The notes: generated by a model from the sequence alone, not told the origin. Numbered from the stretch's first letter, positions 28,816-40,156 are shown. The stretch is 64,000 bases of DNA from an uncultured Pelagibacteraceae bacterium (GCA_902547825.1 CACCPE010000003.1:1-64000), one strand, 5' to 3'. Numbers and translations: made by a program.

Positions 28816-30029
28816 TGCTTTACCTTTTCAAATACTAAAGTAGCATTAGTCCCACCGAAACCAAAACTATTAGACATTATAGAATTTAAATTTACATCTT
28901 TTTCAACGTTAGTAACGATTGGATATTTTTTTGCCTCTTCATCCATATCATTTATATTCGCTGATGCTGCTATAAAATTATTTTTCATCATAATTAAACT
29001 GTAAACAGCTTCATGAACAGAGGTAGCTCCAAGGGAATGGCCAGCAAGTGATTTAGTTGAACTGATTTTCGGTTTGTAACTATCAAACACGTGTCCAACA
29101 GCTTTTAATTCAGTTATATCTCCAACAGGTGTAGATGTGCCATGAGTGTTAATGTAATCAATTTTATTTTTTGCAGTGCTTAATGCCATTTTCATGCACC
29201 TAATTGCTCCTTCTCCTGAAGGGGCGACCATGTCATAACCATCTGATGTAGCTCCGTAGCCTGTTAATTCTGCATAAATTTTCGCACCTCTCGATTTAGC
29301 GTGTTCATATTCCTCTAAAACTAAAACTCCACCACCACCTGATATAACAAATCCATCTCGTGTTTTATCATAAGGTCTAGAAGCTTTTTCAGGAGTATCA
29401 TTATACTTCGAAGAGAGAGCAGTCATCGCATCAAACATCGCTGTCATTGCAAAATGTACTTCATCGCTTCCACCTGCAAAAATAATTTTTTGTTTACCTA
29501 ATTGGATTAGTTCCATCGCATTACCAATACAATGCCCACTTGTTGCACATGCTGAACTAATTGTGTAATTAACACCTTTTATTTTAAATGGTACTGCAAG
29601 AGTTGCTGATGCTGTACTAGACATAGTTCTTGGAACAACAAAAGGACCCATTCTTTTGGGGTTCTTTTCTCTAGTCTTGTCCGCTGCTAATATAACATTT
29701 TCTATTGAAGGGCCGCCTGATCCCATAATCATACCAGTCGATACATTACTTACCTCCTTTTCTTCAAGTCCAGAGTCTTTAACTGCTTCATTCATTGAAA
29801 CGTAATTATAGGCAGAGCCAGGTCCCATGAATCTAATAAATTTTCTATCAACATGATCTTCTAGTTTTATTTTTGGTTTTCCGTGTACATGACTTTTTAA
29901 ATTGTATTCTCTGTATTCCTCAGAAAATGTTATTCCAGATTTTGCGTTGATTAATGAATTATAAACTTCATCTTGATTATTTCCTAAACAAGATACTACC
30001 CCTATTCCAGTAACTACAACTCTTTTCAT
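28812..30029 (-). CDS. fabB: 3-oxoacyl-[acyl-carrier-protein] synthase I
   Basis: Condensing enzyme needed for unsaturated fatty acid elongation. The catalytic cysteine is in [20 protein letters not shown], and the two active-site histidines are in [11 protein letters not shown] and [12 protein letters not shown]. The C-terminus has [15 protein letters not shown]. The 405 aa length fits FabB. Pairing with FabA in a 4-base-overlap operon supports FabB rather than FabF, and it matches the fabA-fabB-fabI order seen next to irr in rhizobia. Confidence 0.95.
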   Translation of the reverse strand: MKRVVVTGIGVVSCLGNNQDEVYNSLINAKSGITFSEEYREYNLKSHVHGKPKIKLEDHVDRKFIRFMGPGSAYNYVSMNEAVKDSGLEEKEVSNVSTGMIMGSGGPSIENVILAADKTREKNPKRMGPFVVPRTMSSTASATLAVPFKIKGVNYTISSACATSGHCIGNAMELIQLGKQKIIFAGGSDEVHFAMTAMFDAMTALSSKYNDTPEKASRPYDKTRDGFVISGGGGVLVLEEYEHAKSRGAKIYAELTGYGATSDGYDMVAPSGEGAIRCMKMALSTAKNKIDYINTHGTSTPVGDITELKAVGHVFDSYKPKISSTKSLAGHSLGATSVHEAVYSLIMMKNNFIAASANINDMDEEAKKYPIVTNVEKDVNLNSIMSNSFGFGGTNATLVFEKVKQ

Positions 30030-30529
30030 GATTTAAATAACCCCACTTTTAGATTTTCTGCAGTGTAAATTATTTTTCCATCTGCGCTCAAAATACCATT
30101 AGCTAACCCCACAGCAGTACCTTCTTTTTTTAAAATTCTTTTCATATTTATTTCGTAAGTTGCCATTTTAATATTTTTTAATACCTCACCTGTAAATTTT
30201 ACAGAATTTACACCTAAAGCTCTACCCTTTCCTGGTTCGCCAATCCATCCTAAATAAAACCCAACTAACTGCCACATAGCATCTAATCCAAGACAACCTG
30301 GCATAACTGGATCTTTTTTAAAATGACAGTCAAAAAACCATAGGTTGTCTTTAATATCAAGCTCCGCTTTAATAAAACCTTTTTTAAATTGACCTGTATC
30401 TTTTTTTATTTCCGTAATTCTATCAAACATCAACATTGGAGGTAATGGTAGTTTAGCATTTCCTTCACCAAATAGTTTTCCCTCTCCACACGAAATTAGC
30501 TCATCGTAATTGTAATTGTTTTTTTGCAT
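30026..30529 (-). CDS. fabA: 3-hydroxydecanoyl-[acyl-carrier-protein] dehydratase/isomerase
   Basis: Introduces the cis double bond at C10 for anaerobic-type unsaturated fatty acid synthesis. The active-site histidine and aspartate are in [20 protein letters not shown], and [10 protein letters not shown] begins the hotdog fold. The length of 167 aa is normal. It is the first gene of the fab operon and divergent from irr. A perfect minus-strand TATAAT lies inside the predicted Irr operator about 60 bases upstream. Confidence 0.97.
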   Translation of the reverse strand: MQKNNYNYDELISCGEGKLFGEGNAKLPLPPMLMFDRITEIKKDTGQFKKGFIKAELDIKDNLWFFDCHFKKDPVMPGCLGLDAMWQLVGFYLGWIGEPGKGRALGVNSVKFTGEVLKNIKMATYEINMKRILKKEGTAVGLANGILSADGKIIYTAENLKVGLFKS

Positions 30530-30531
30530 GA

Positions 30532-30548
30532 TTTAGAACTGTTTTACT
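30532..30548. promoter_or_regulatory. second, degenerate Irr-like half-site by fabA
   Basis: TTTAGAA-CTG-TTTTACT: the left arm is identical to the left arm of the two better operators at 30580 and 31051, while the right arm matches at only four of seven positions. It lies two bases from the fabA start codon. It could help cooperative binding, or be chance in such AT-rich DNA. Confidence 0.3.
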
Positions 30549-30579
30549 TGATTTAGCAAACGTTTCATATATATTTGTA

Positions 30580-30596
30580 TTTAGAATGATTATAAA
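30580..30596. promoter_or_regulatory. predicted Irr operator (ICE-like) between fabA and irr
   Basis: TTTAGAA-TGA-TTATAAA. The rhizobial iron-control element bound by Irr is, from memory, TTTAGAA-N3-TTCTAAA, so this differs at one of fourteen defined positions. It lies in the gap between irr and fabA and contains a perfect -10 (TATAAT) on the minus strand for fabA, a natural place for repression. A near-identical copy precedes katG. Confidence 0.65.
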
Positions 30597-30620
30597 GTAG
30601 GTATAAAAGCGAATTAAAAC

Positions 30621-31028
30621 GTGAAAAAAATAGACATTTATAAAAAATTAAGATCTTCAGGGTTAAGACCAACTAAACAAAGAGTTGAAATAGCTAAATT
30701 TTTATTCGAAAGAGAGAAAACATTTCATTTTACAGTTGAAAGCTTAAACAAACTTCTAACAAAAAAAATTAATTCTAAATTTGCTTTAGCCACAATTTAC
30801 AACACAGTTCACTCCTTTAAAGCTGCTGGGCACTTAAGTGAAGTTGAAGTGAGAGGTAACAAAACTTATTTCGATACTAACGTTTCTAACCATCATCACT
30901 TTTATGATAGTGAAACTTCTGAACTAATCGATATAGACGCAAGTGATATAGTCATTCAAAAAATTCCGAAAGCACCTAATGGTAAAAAAATTAAAAATGT
31001 AGAGGTATTTATAAATTTGAAAAATTGA
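30621..31028 (+). CDS. irr: Irr-type iron/heme-responsive Fur-family regulator
   Basis: A 135 aa Fur-superfamily protein with the winged helix GLRPTKQRVEIAKFLF / FALATIYNTVHSFKAAGHL and a triple histidine (residues 91-93, SNHHHFYDSETSELIDID), the hallmark of the Irr branch, which binds heme through the HHH region. The N-terminal cysteine heme motif of Bradyrhizobium Irr is absent, as in many other Irr proteins. The position, divergent from fabA-fabB-fabI, is the classic alphaproteobacterial irr neighbourhood and decides the call against PerR. It uses a GTG start. In rhizobia Irr represses iron- and heme-demanding genes when heme is scarce. katG follows after 47 bases with its own predicted Irr site. 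Confidence 0.87.
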   Translation: MKKIDIYKKLRSSGLRPTKQRVEIAKFLFEREKTFHFTVESLNKLLTKKINSKFALATIYNTVHSFKAAGHLSEVEVRGNKTYFDTNVSNHHHFYDSETSELIDIDASDIVIQKIPKAPNGKKIKNVEVFINLKN

Positions 31029-31039
31029 CAGTTTGTCGC

Positions 31040-33247
<2,208 letters not shown>

Positions 33248-33248
33248 T

Positions 33249-33893
33249 ATGGAAATTGTTAAAACGCCAAATTTAGAAACATTACATCAAAATATAAAAG
33301 ATGATTTTTATATTGTTCCAAATTTAAAATTCAATATTGATAAATTGAGAGCTGATTTAAATACTGTACTTAAAAAGAAGAGATTTAGTACATTAGGTAT
33401 TAAAAACTTTGGAGCGATCTCTTTAAACCAGATACCAGGCGACAAAAGTTCTACAGAGGGCCACAATGTTAGAGGTACATACTGGACCATACCCGATGAA
33501 AAAGGTAAAGAAATTGAGAGAGATAAACCTATCGATGAGTCAAAATATACTGAAATAGTTTCTGAATTTAAAGGGACATATTTTGAGGAAGTTTATAATA
33601 CTTTGAGAAAACACTTTAAACTTGGAAGAGTAAGAATATTATTAAAAGAACCTAGATCTACTCTTAGCTGGCATAGAGATCCAGAACCAAGACTTCATAT
33701 TCCCATAATCACAAATAAAGGTTGTAGAATGGTAATTGAAGATGTTTGTAAGCATATGCCAGCAGATGGATCAGTAACTATTACAAATAATACTAAATAC
33801 CACAATTTTTTTAATGGAGGGGAACAAGACAGAATACATCTAGTTGCATGTGTTTTAGAAAATCCTTTTAAAGAAAATGGCAGAATTCAATAA
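33249..33893 (+). CDS. Asp/Asn beta-hydroxylase-like Fe(II)/2-oxoglutarate oxygenase
   Basis: A 214 aa protein whose C-terminal half has the iron-binding triad of the aspartyl/asparaginyl hydroxylase fold: H142-x-D144 in STLSWHRDPEPRLHIPI, distal H185 in KYHNFFNGGEQDRIHLV, and R195 as the likely 2-oxoglutarate-binding arginine in the conserved N-x-x-x-x-x-R-I-H-L segment. The N-terminal 100 residues are not diagnostic. The target (protein, amino acid or small molecule) is unknown. It starts one base after katG and overlaps the next small membrane gene by 17 bases, so it is almost certainly co-transcribed with katG under the same predicted Irr control. Confidence 0.75.
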   Translation: MEIVKTPNLETLHQNIKDDFYIVPNLKFNIDKLRADLNTVLKKKRFSTLGIKNFGAISLNQIPGDKSSTEGHNVRGTYWTIPDEKGKEIERDKPIDESKYTEIVSEFKGTYFEEVYNTLRKHFKLGRVRILLKEPRSTLSWHRDPEPRLHIPIITNKGCRMVIEDVCKHMPADGSVTITNNTKYHNFFNGGEQDRIHLVACVLENPFKENGRIQ

Positions 33894-34119
33894 AGGAATA
33901 TACGTAACAGCAAAAGATATTTACGAAAATAATAAAGGTTCTTTATTAAGAACTTTAATTTATACCATAGGACACTTCGCGATTGCTATAACTGTCTTGA
34001 TGCTAATTGCTGAAGTTCCATTTTTGATTGCATTAACCGACGCGATAGTTGAACCGATTGCCAACGCGGTTTGGTATTTTGTGCTAGATAAAGTTTGGAC
34101 AGCTAAGTACAAAAAATAG
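33877..34119 (+). CDS. small membrane protein, DUF2061-like
   Basis: An 80 aa protein with two hydrophobic segments (about 28-48 and 50-72) and the pattern R-T-L-I-Y-T-I-G-H early, then EPIANAVWYFVLDKVW near the end. This resembles the DUF2061 family, in which a conserved EP-x-x-N-x-x-x-Y element and W near the C-terminus recur. No function is known to me. It overlaps the oxygenase gene and is the last gene of the irr-katG run, converging on the SH3 gene one base away. Confidence 0.65.
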   Translation: MAEFNKGIYVTAKDIYENNKGSLLRTLIYTIGHFAIAITVLMLIAEVPFLIALTDAIVEPIANAVWYFVLDKVWTAKYKK

Positions 34120-34120
34120 T

Positions 34121-34564
34121 TTACAACAGACCCCACAAAATATCTTTTTTGACCCAACCTTTATATTTCGCAACACTTATCTTACACCAATCATCTTTGC
34201 ATTTATGAACCTTGCATAATCTACCCTTTTTAATAATAGCAAAAGGTTTGGAATAAATAGAAGGTTTATTAAAAATTAATTTATCATCTTCAATTGTGAT
34301 TGCCGCTTTTTTTTTTGATAATTGTGAAATATGAATCCAACCAGTATTATTTTCATGATCTCTTATTTTTCTAAAATTTTCAAATTTGTCTTGAATTAAA
34401 ACAGGCAAAAATTTTTTTTTATAAAATAATTTGATAGGATATTCTAAAGATGGACCTTGTCTAAGATTTACTTTGTCATTTCTCAATGTTAAAAAATATT
34501 CATTTGCGAAAAGACTTTGGGATGAAAAACAAAAAAATAAAGCAATATAAATAATTTTTAACAT
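34121..34564 (-). CDS. exported bacterial SH3-domain protein
   Basis: A 147 aa protein with a signal peptide (IIYIALFFCFSSQSLFA, cut before NEY) and two SH3-like repeats: LTLRNDKVNLRQGPSLEYPI to GWIHISQLSKK, and IIKKGRLCKVHKCKDDWCKI to YKGWVKKDILWG. The first has the R-x-G-P-S pattern common to cell-wall-associated SH3b domains. Alphaproteobacteria often carry such a protein, but its role (peptidoglycan binding or envelope scaffold) is not established. Three cysteines in the second repeat might form a disulfide. It overlaps the ThiF-like gene by 7 bases. Confidence 0.8.
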   Translation of the reverse strand: MLKIIYIALFFCFSSQSLFANEYFLTLRNDKVNLRQGPSLEYPIKLFYKKKFLPVLIQDKFENFRKIRDHENNTGWIHISQLSKKKAAITIEDDKLIFNKPSIYSKPFAIIKKGRLCKVHKCKDDWCKISVAKYKGWVKKDILWGLL

Positions 34565-35301
34565 TTGTTTTTACATTCAGGATTTAGAGATAATTTTACT
34601 TTTCTTAAATTTATTTGAATTGAATTAAAAATCATCATCTGGTTATCTAAACCATTCTTTAATCCTAAAATTGATTTTAAAACTTCATTAGCTTGTAGTG
34701 ATCCCAAAATTCCAGCTACTGGTGAGAAAATCCCATCTGTTTCACAATTTTTTTCTAAAACAGGCTTATCTGGCATAAAGCATCTATAACAAGATGTTTT
34801 TTTTTTAAAATTAAATTTGTATAAATGACCGTCAAATTTACTGATTGCTGCAGAGATGAGTATTTTTTTCATTTTTTTACACTCATCATTAATCAAGTAC
34901 CTTGTCTCAAAGTTATCAGTTCCATCACAAATTATGTCAAAATTTCTTATTGTTGATTTAATATTCTTTAGAGTTACTTTTTTTTTAAAAGTTTTAATTT
35001 TAATTTCTTTATTTATTCTATAAATACTAGATTTAGCCTGATCGACTTTGTATTTACCTATATCATTAGTAGTAAATAACGTCTGTCTATTTAAATTACT
35101 TATTTCAACTTTATCTGGATCTGCAATTCCTATCGTTCCAACCCCAGATGCTGCTAAGTACGTCAAAAGTGGACAACCCAAACCACCAATACCGATTATT
35201 AATACTTTAGCGTTAATTATTTTTTTTTGTCCAGCTACTCCAACATTTTTAAGAATAATTTGTTTCTCAAACCTTTTAAAATCTTTCATTCCTAATTGCA
35301 T
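34558..35301 (-). CDS. ThiF/MoeB/HesA family adenylyltransferase
   Basis: E1-like enzyme that adenylates the C-terminal Gly-Gly of a sulfur-carrier protein (MoaD or ThiS). The 247 aa sequence has the ATP loop GIGGLGCPLLTYLAASGVG, DPDKVEISNLNRQ, the DGTDNFETRYLIND motif and two zinc-binding cysteine pairs (CYRC and CKNKC). GIFSPVAGILGSLQANEVLK is also typical. Whether it serves molybdopterin (MoeB) or thiamine (ThiF) cannot be decided, since no partner is nearby. An alternative start at 35289 (MKDFKRFEKQI) would drop four residues and align better with the family. Confidence 0.88.
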   Translation of the reverse strand: MQLGMKDFKRFEKQIILKNVGVAGQKKIINAKVLIIGIGGLGCPLLTYLAASGVGTIGIADPDKVEISNLNRQTLFTTNDIGKYKVDQAKSSIYRINKEIKIKTFKKKVTLKNIKSTIRNFDIICDGTDNFETRYLINDECKKMKKILISAAISKFDGHLYKFNFKKKTSCYRCFMPDKPVLEKNCETDGIFSPVAGILGSLQANEVLKSILGLKNGLDNQMMIFNSIQINLRKVKLSLNPECKNKC

Positions 35302-35304
35302 ATA

Positions 35305-35745
35305 TTATTTCAACCCAGTAGATCCAAAGCCACCAACACCTCTGTCCGTGTCATCCAGGTTATCTACTTCCTTTAACTTGGCTTTAACTATAGGGCATAA
35401 TACCATTTGAGCAATACGTGTGCCTCTCTCAACAACAAAAGTTTTATTACTCAAGTTTATTAATATCACTTTTAATTCACCTCTATAATCAGCATCTATT
35501 GTCCCGGGTGAATTAAGAACTGATATTTGACTTTTAGCAGCTAATCCTGATCTTGATCTAATTTGTATTTCAAAATTTTTAGGTATGGACACTGATATAC
35601 CAGTTGGAATTATTGATGTTTTTCCTGGTTCTATTTTTAACTGTTTTTCAATATTAGCTGAAAGATCCATTCCCGATGAACTATTCGTCTCGTATTTCGG
35701 TAGCTCAATATTTTTTGATAATCTTTTAATTAAAACTTCTGTCAT
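35305..35745 (-). CDS. dut: deoxyuridine 5'-triphosphate nucleotidohydrolase
   Basis: Hydrolyses dUTP to dUMP, keeping uracil out of DNA and feeding dTMP synthesis. The five trimeric-dUTPase motifs are visible, including SGMDLSANIE, IRSRSGLAAK, NSPGTIDADYRGE, RGTRIAQMVLCP and the C-terminal GVGGFGSTGLK. The length of 146 aa is normal. The 5' end overlaps the coaBC end by 20 bases, the usual coaBC-dut pairing. Confidence 0.97.
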   Translation of the reverse strand: MTEVLIKRLSKNIELPKYETNSSSGMDLSANIEKQLKIEPGKTSIIPTGISVSIPKNFEIQIRSRSGLAAKSQISVLNSPGTIDADYRGELKVILINLSNKTFVVERGTRIAQMVLCPIVKAKLKEVDNLDDTDRGVGGFGSTGLK

Positions 35746-36955
35746 TAGTTAAGATTTTATCTAAGACGATTTCTGCGATTGTGTTAGCTATAAAACTTTT
35801 TTTATTTTTTCTAATTACTTTTATTTTTCCTGAACCATCGATTATTGACACTCTATTATAATCTGAGTTGAGACCACTATCTTTTTTGGAAATATCATTT
35901 GCAATTATAAGATCGCAATTTTTTTCCTTTAATTTAGAAAATGCATTGCTGCTTAAATTTTCAGTTTCAGCTGCAAAACCGATAACTAAATTTGGTCTAT
36001 GTTTATTATTTTTACTAAGAAATTCAAGAATATCTTTATTTTTTTCTAATTCAATAGATTTGAATTTAACATTATTTTTTTTAATTTTAGCTTTATTTTT
36101 TTTTACAGGCTTAAAGTCTGAAACAGCAGCTGCGCATATAGCAATATCGACAGGCAAACATTTCTTTACTTCTTCAAACATTTCATTTGCTGTAATTATT
36201 TTTTTTGTTTTAATATCTTTTTTGGAAATAAGATTTGAAGGTCCAGTAATTAAAGTTGTTTTTATGCCCAATCTACTTAATGCTTCTGCTATCTCGTATC
36301 CTTGCTTACCACTAGAATCGTTTGAAATATACCTAACTGGATCCAAATATTCTTTTGTTGGACCAGCCGTTACTAAGGCTTTTAGATTTTTTTTCTTAAC
36401 GATATTTTTTTTATTAAAGTATTTGTTTATAAAAGAAAAAATTTGTCTTGGACTTGACATTTTTCCTTCACCATATTCTCCACAGGCCATCTCACCTTTA
36501 TCTGGACCTATAAAAAGATAGCCATAATCCTTTAAAACTTTTACATTTTGTTGTGTTGCTTTGTGTATCCACATTCTTACATTCATAGCAGGAACTAATA
36601 AAATATCTTTGTTTGATGCTAAAATTACTGTTGTCGCCAAATCTTCCGCTTTTCCTTGACTTATCTTTGTCATAAAGTTTGCAGTTGTAGGCAACACAAT
36701 TATTAAGTCAGCCCATCTAGATAATGTAATATGATCTATTTCAACCTCAGAATCCTTGTCAAAAATATTCTCAAAAGTCTTACTTTTCGCGAGAGTAGAA
36801 ACAGATAGAGGAGTGATGAATTCTCTACCACTTTTTGTAAGTATAGTTTTAACTTCATTATTATTTTTTTTAAGCAATCTTATCAAATCTAAGGATTTGT
36901 AGGCTGCAATACCGCCACCAATGATTATAAGGATTTTTTTATTTTTTACAGTCAT
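35726..36955 (-). CDS. coaBC: bifunctional phosphopantothenoylcysteine decarboxylase/synthetase
   Basis: Two steps of coenzyme A synthesis: ligation of cysteine to phosphopantothenate (CoaB, C-terminal) and FMN-dependent decarboxylation (CoaC, N-terminal). GGGIAAYKSLDLIRLLKK and LVPAMNVRMW mark CoaC, with the substrate loop CGEYGEGKM. TAGPTKEYLDPVRYISNDSSG, AAAVSDFKP and GFAAETE mark CoaB. At 409 aa both domains are complete. It lies between ubiB and dut. Confidence 0.96.
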   Translation of the reverse strand: MTVKNKKILIIIGGGIAAYKSLDLIRLLKKNNNEVKTILTKSGREFITPLSVSTLAKSKTFENIFDKDSEVEIDHITLSRWADLIIVLPTTANFMTKISQGKAEDLATTVILASNKDILLVPAMNVRMWIHKATQQNVKVLKDYGYLFIGPDKGEMACGEYGEGKMSSPRQIFSFINKYFNKKNIVKKKNLKALVTAGPTKEYLDPVRYISNDSSGKQGYEIAEALSRLGIKTTLITGPSNLISKKDIKTKKIITANEMFEEVKKCLPVDIAICAAAVSDFKPVKKNKAKIKKNNVKFKSIELEKNKDILEFLSKNNKHRPNLVIGFAAETENLSSNAFSKLKEKNCDLIIANDISKKDSGLNSDYNRVSIIDGSGKIKVIRKNKKSFIANTIAEIVLDKILTNDRSFN

Positions 36956-36961
36956 AGGTAA

Positions 36962-38527
36962 TTAAAATACTAATAGAAAGATAATTACAACACCAAAAAA
37001 ACTAATAACTATATTATTTCTAAAGTTTTTAATCTTCATTTGTTCTAGTTCTAAATTTTTATTTGCTCCAATTGCCAAATTTAAATTTCCATCAGCCATT
37101 AACTTAAGAGCATAATCAGCTCTATCCATTAATTTTGGAAGATCCGGTATTCTTTTTAAAATTTCAGATGAAGTATTGATTGCTGTATCGATAGTAGATT
37201 TTGGACTTTTTATATTTTTCAGCCAATTTTCTAGAACTGGCCTAGACACTTCCCAAATATTTGTTTCGGGATATAATCTCCTTGCAACCCCTTCAACTAC
37301 CACCATTGTTTTTTGTAATAGAAGAAGGGGGGGTTGCGTAGGCATATTAAACTTCTCTGTGATCTCAAATAACTGAGCCAATAGGTTCCCACCCGAAATG
37401 TCTTTAATAGATTGTCCAAAAATCGGCTCTCCAACGGATCTTAAAGCCTGAGCAAACTCTTCTTTCGAGGCATCCTTAGGCACAAGGCCAGCCTGAAAAT
37501 GGACTTCAGCAACTTTAACATAATCTCTCTTTATAAAACCATATAAAATTTCAGCCAAAAATTTTCTATTATTTTTATCTAATCGTCCCATAATACCAAA
37601 GTCCACTGGGATTATATTTCCTTTCGGATCAACAAATAAATTTCCTTGATGCATATCACCATGAAAAAAACCATCTCTTACAGCCTGTGTTAAAAATAAT
37701 TGAATTAAATTTTCTGCTAGTTTTTTAAGATCTACTCCTAAATTATTAATTTTTTGTATTTCACGTATAGAAACACCTTCAACTTTATCTAAGGTTAATA
37801 TTTTTTTAGTTGTATAATTCCAATAAATTTTTGGTACAATAAACCCTTGATCATTTTTAGTATTTTCATAAAGTTCATTAGCCGCAGCAGCTTCAAATCT
37901 TAAATCCATTTCTATATTAGTTATTTCTCTCAACAAATGGACAACTTCAACCAATTTTAATCTCTTTGCTTTAGAAATAGTATTTTCGACTATATAAGCA
38001 AATAACATTAAAGCATCTAATTCTTCATTAAATAATTTTTCTATATCAGGTCTTAATATCTTAATTGCAACTTGTTTTTCTTGATCTTCATACATAATTT
38101 TAGCTAAATGAACTTGAGCTATAGATGCTGCTGCGATCGGTTCACTTAACTCCTGAATATCCTTAAAATAGTTTTCTCCGATTTCTTTTTTTATTATTTT
38201 TTTTGCATCGTGCAGATCAAAAGCAGGAACCTTGTCTTGTAACTTTTCAAGAGATTTTGCAAGTTGCTCGCCTATGATATCAGGCCTTGTAGCCAGAAAT
38301 TGACCTAATTTTATAAAAGTCGTACCCATTCCCTGAAGGGCAGCGCAAAGCTTCTCACCTGAGGATCTATTTTTATCGTGTAGATTTGAACTTGCACCAA
38401 TCGAAATAAAATTAAAAAATAAATTAATAATTGTTGGTAATTGATGTATTTCATTGATTGTAGCTACCGCTCCAGAGGTAGAAAATTTTCTAGCTATTTG
38501 GAATAATTTAAAAACTCTTTTTAACAT
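36962..38527 (-). CDS. ubiB: UbiB family atypical kinase/ATPase of ubiquinone synthesis
   Basis: ABC1/ADCK-type protein required for ubiquinone biosynthesis. The 521 aa sequence has the KxGQ motif (FIKLGQFLATRPDI), the AAAS loop (EPIAAASIAQVHLA) replacing a normal glycine-rich loop, a lysine in VAIKILRP, the catalytic HGDMHQGNLFVDPKGNIIPVDFG, and one or two C-terminal membrane segments (NIVISFFGVVIIFLLVF). It abuts ubiE upstream, the typical alphaproteobacterial ubiE-ubiB pair. Confidence 0.96.
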   Translation of the reverse strand: MLKRVFKLFQIARKFSTSGAVATINEIHQLPTIINLFFNFISIGASSNLHDKNRSSGEKLCAALQGMGTTFIKLGQFLATRPDIIGEQLAKSLEKLQDKVPAFDLHDAKKIIKKEIGENYFKDIQELSEPIAAASIAQVHLAKIMYEDQEKQVAIKILRPDIEKLFNEELDALMLFAYIVENTISKAKRLKLVEVVHLLREITNIEMDLRFEAAAANELYENTKNDQGFIVPKIYWNYTTKKILTLDKVEGVSIREIQKINNLGVDLKKLAENLIQLFLTQAVRDGFFHGDMHQGNLFVDPKGNIIPVDFGIMGRLDKNNRKFLAEILYGFIKRDYVKVAEVHFQAGLVPKDASKEEFAQALRSVGEPIFGQSIKDISGGNLLAQLFEITEKFNMPTQPPLLLLQKTMVVVEGVARRLYPETNIWEVSRPVLENWLKNIKSPKSTIDTAINTSSEILKRIPDLPKLMDRADYALKLMADGNLNLAIGANKNLELEQMKIKNFRNNIVISFFGVVIIFLLVF

Positions 38528-39232
38528 TTAAACTTTCCAACCTGAGTGAATTGCTGATATTCCGTTAGAAAGATTTCTATATTCTACATTTGAAAAACCG
38601 TTACCTAAAATTAATTCAGCTAATTGTTCTTGATTATAAAACTTCTTAATACTTTCTATCAGATATTTATAAGGCTTATCTGAGCCAACTATCAATTTTC
38701 CAATAAGCGGAATAGTTTTTGAATATTGACTGTAAAGATAATTTAGCAGTTCATTATCAATTTTCGAAAATTCTAGGCACATAAAACGACCCCCTGGCTT
38801 TAATACCCTCAAAGCCTCTTTTAAAACAGTATTAATATCTGAAACATTCCTTATTCCGTAGCTTATAGAGTAATAGTCGAAAGTATTATCTTCAATTGGA
38901 ATTTTCTCAGCTGGAGCGTTTATCCATTTTATATTTTCATATTTTTTCAACTTTTTCTTACCTTGATTTAACATTTGAATATTAGGTTCCACACATGTGA
39001 TTGGTCCAGTATTTTTAGTTTCTTCTGAAAAAAGTTTTGCAATATCCCCGGTTCCAGAAGCAACATCAATCAATTTTGATCCGGGCTGAGGATTCATCCA
39101 ATTAATTAATTTTTCTTTCCAAGCTCTGTGTATCCCAAGAGACATAATATCATTCATTAAATCATATTTTTTATGAACATCTGAAAATACAGAATTGACT
39201 AACTTATTTTTATCTTGAATAGTACTTTTCAT
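38528..39232 (-). CDS. ubiE: ubiquinone/menaquinone C-methyltransferase UbiE
   Basis: SAM-dependent C-methylation of the benzoquinol ring in ubiquinone synthesis. VFSDVHKKYDLMNDIMSLGI, WKEKLINWMNPQPG, the SAM motif LIDVASGTGDIA, and YYSISYGIRNVSDI with RVLKPGGRFMCLEFSK are UbiE hallmarks. The length of 234 aa is normal. It is divergent from mutM across an 11-base gap. Confidence 0.96.
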   Translation of the reverse strand: MKSTIQDKNKLVNSVFSDVHKKYDLMNDIMSLGIHRAWKEKLINWMNPQPGSKLIDVASGTGDIAKLFSEETKNTGPITCVEPNIQMLNQGKKKLKKYENIKWINAPAEKIPIEDNTFDYYSISYGIRNVSDINTVLKEALRVLKPGGRFMCLEFSKIDNELLNYLYSQYSKTIPLIGKLIVGSDKPYKYLIESIKKFYNQEQLAELILGNGFSNVEYRNLSNGISAIHSGWKV

Positions 39233-39246
39233 ATAAGAATTATATG
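39230..39246. repeat. perfect inverted repeat joining the ubiE and mutM start codons
   Basis: CATATAA-GAA-TTATATG. The outer CAT is the minus-strand ATG of ubiE and the outer ATG starts mutM, so the arms are mirror images around a 3-base centre. It may be a compact operator or simply a coincidence of two AT-rich start regions. Confidence 0.5.
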
Positions 39247-40113
39247 CCAGAATTACCAGAAGTTGAAGTTGTTAAAAGGTCCTTAGAGAGGAATATAATA
39301 AATTTAATTATCAAAAAAGTAAAAATCAATGATGGTAACCTTCGATACAAGGTAGACAAAATAAGATTATCAAAATTAAAAGGAAAAAAAATCACAAAAA
39401 TCAAAAGAAGATCAAAATTTTTGATTTTTGAAATAGGAAAGACCTATAAAATGTTAGTACATCTTGGAATGACAGGTAAATTTTTTTTCACCGATAATAA
39501 AGATAATAAATTTAAAACAAGCTTTTATTATTTTTTAAATTATAAAAAAGATCGAAAACACGATCGGGTAATATTTATATTAAATAAAAAACGAAAATTA
39601 ATTTATAACGATGTAAGAAAATTTGGTTTTATTAAGATATATAGTTCGAGTTTATTAACAAAATCGAAGCATCTTACACATTTAGGACCTGAACCTTTGG
39701 AAAAAAATTGGAATTATTTATATTTAAAAAATTATATCTGTGGAAAAAAAAGATCAATAAAGAATATTCTGATGGATCAAAGATGCGTTTCTGGTTTAGG
39801 AAACATATACGTAAACGAAATTTTGTTTTTTTCAGGGATAAAACCAGCCCGTGAGGCCACTAAACTTAAAAATTTTGAAATAGAAAAAATTATTAAATTT
39901 TCGAAGAGAATTTTAAAAAATTCAATAAAACTTGGCGGATCTACAATTAAAGACTTTTCTAGTGAAAATGGAAAAAAAGGATTATTTCAACAAAAATTCA
40001 AAGTTTACGGAAGAGAAAATCAAGAATGTTCTAATGTGGATTGTAAGTTAAGAATAATTAGAACAGTTATATCTAATCGAGCAACATATCTATGTAAAAA
40101 ATGCCAAATATAA
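39244..40113 (+). CDS. mutM: formamidopyrimidine-DNA glycosylase
   Basis: Removes 8-oxoguanine and ring-opened purines from oxidised DNA and nicks the strand. The N-terminal PELPEVE provides the catalytic proline and glutamate after Met removal; MDQRCVSGLGNIYVNEIL is the helix-two-turn-helix. The C-terminal zinc finger has C-x4-C (CSNVDC) and CKKC, the spacing seen in other alphaproteobacterial enzymes, with the conserved NRATYLC. The length is 289 aa. It is transcribed toward rpsT. Confidence 0.96.
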   Translation: MPELPEVEVVKRSLERNIINLIIKKVKINDGNLRYKVDKIRLSKLKGKKITKIKRRSKFLIFEIGKTYKMLVHLGMTGKFFFTDNKDNKFKTSFYYFLNYKKDRKHDRVIFILNKKRKLIYNDVRKFGFIKIYSSSLLTKSKHLTHLGPEPLEKNWNYLYLKNYICGKKRSIKNILMDQRCVSGLGNIYVNEILFFSGIKPAREATKLKNFEIEKIIKFSKRILKNSIKLGGSTIKDFSSENGKKGLFQQKFKVYGRENQECSNVDCKLRIIRTVISNRATYLCKKCQI

Positions 40114-40118
40114 TAAAG

Positions 40119-40147
40119 TTGACCGCTATAATACCTCAATATATATA
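40119..40147 (+). promoter_or_regulatory. predicted sigma-70 promoter of rpsT
   Basis: TTGACC (40119-40124), 17 bases, TATATA (40142-40147). Both boxes are close to consensus at ideal spacing. The -10 ends 9 bases before the rpsT ATG, predicting a 5' leader of about 0-3 bases. A tempting TATAAT at 40127-40132 has no matching -35. Confidence 0.65.
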
Positions 40148-40156
40148 GTTTTAAAA

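Noticed and set aside
31025..31030. Perfect TTGACA at the irr stop as katG -35
   Set aside because: The only -10 candidates lie 22 bases (TAGAAT) or 31 bases (TATAAA) downstream, too far.
40127..40132. Perfect TATAAT before rpsT as the -10
   Set aside because: No acceptable -35 at 16-18 bases upstream. The TTGACC-N17-TATATA pair 15 bases downstream is better.
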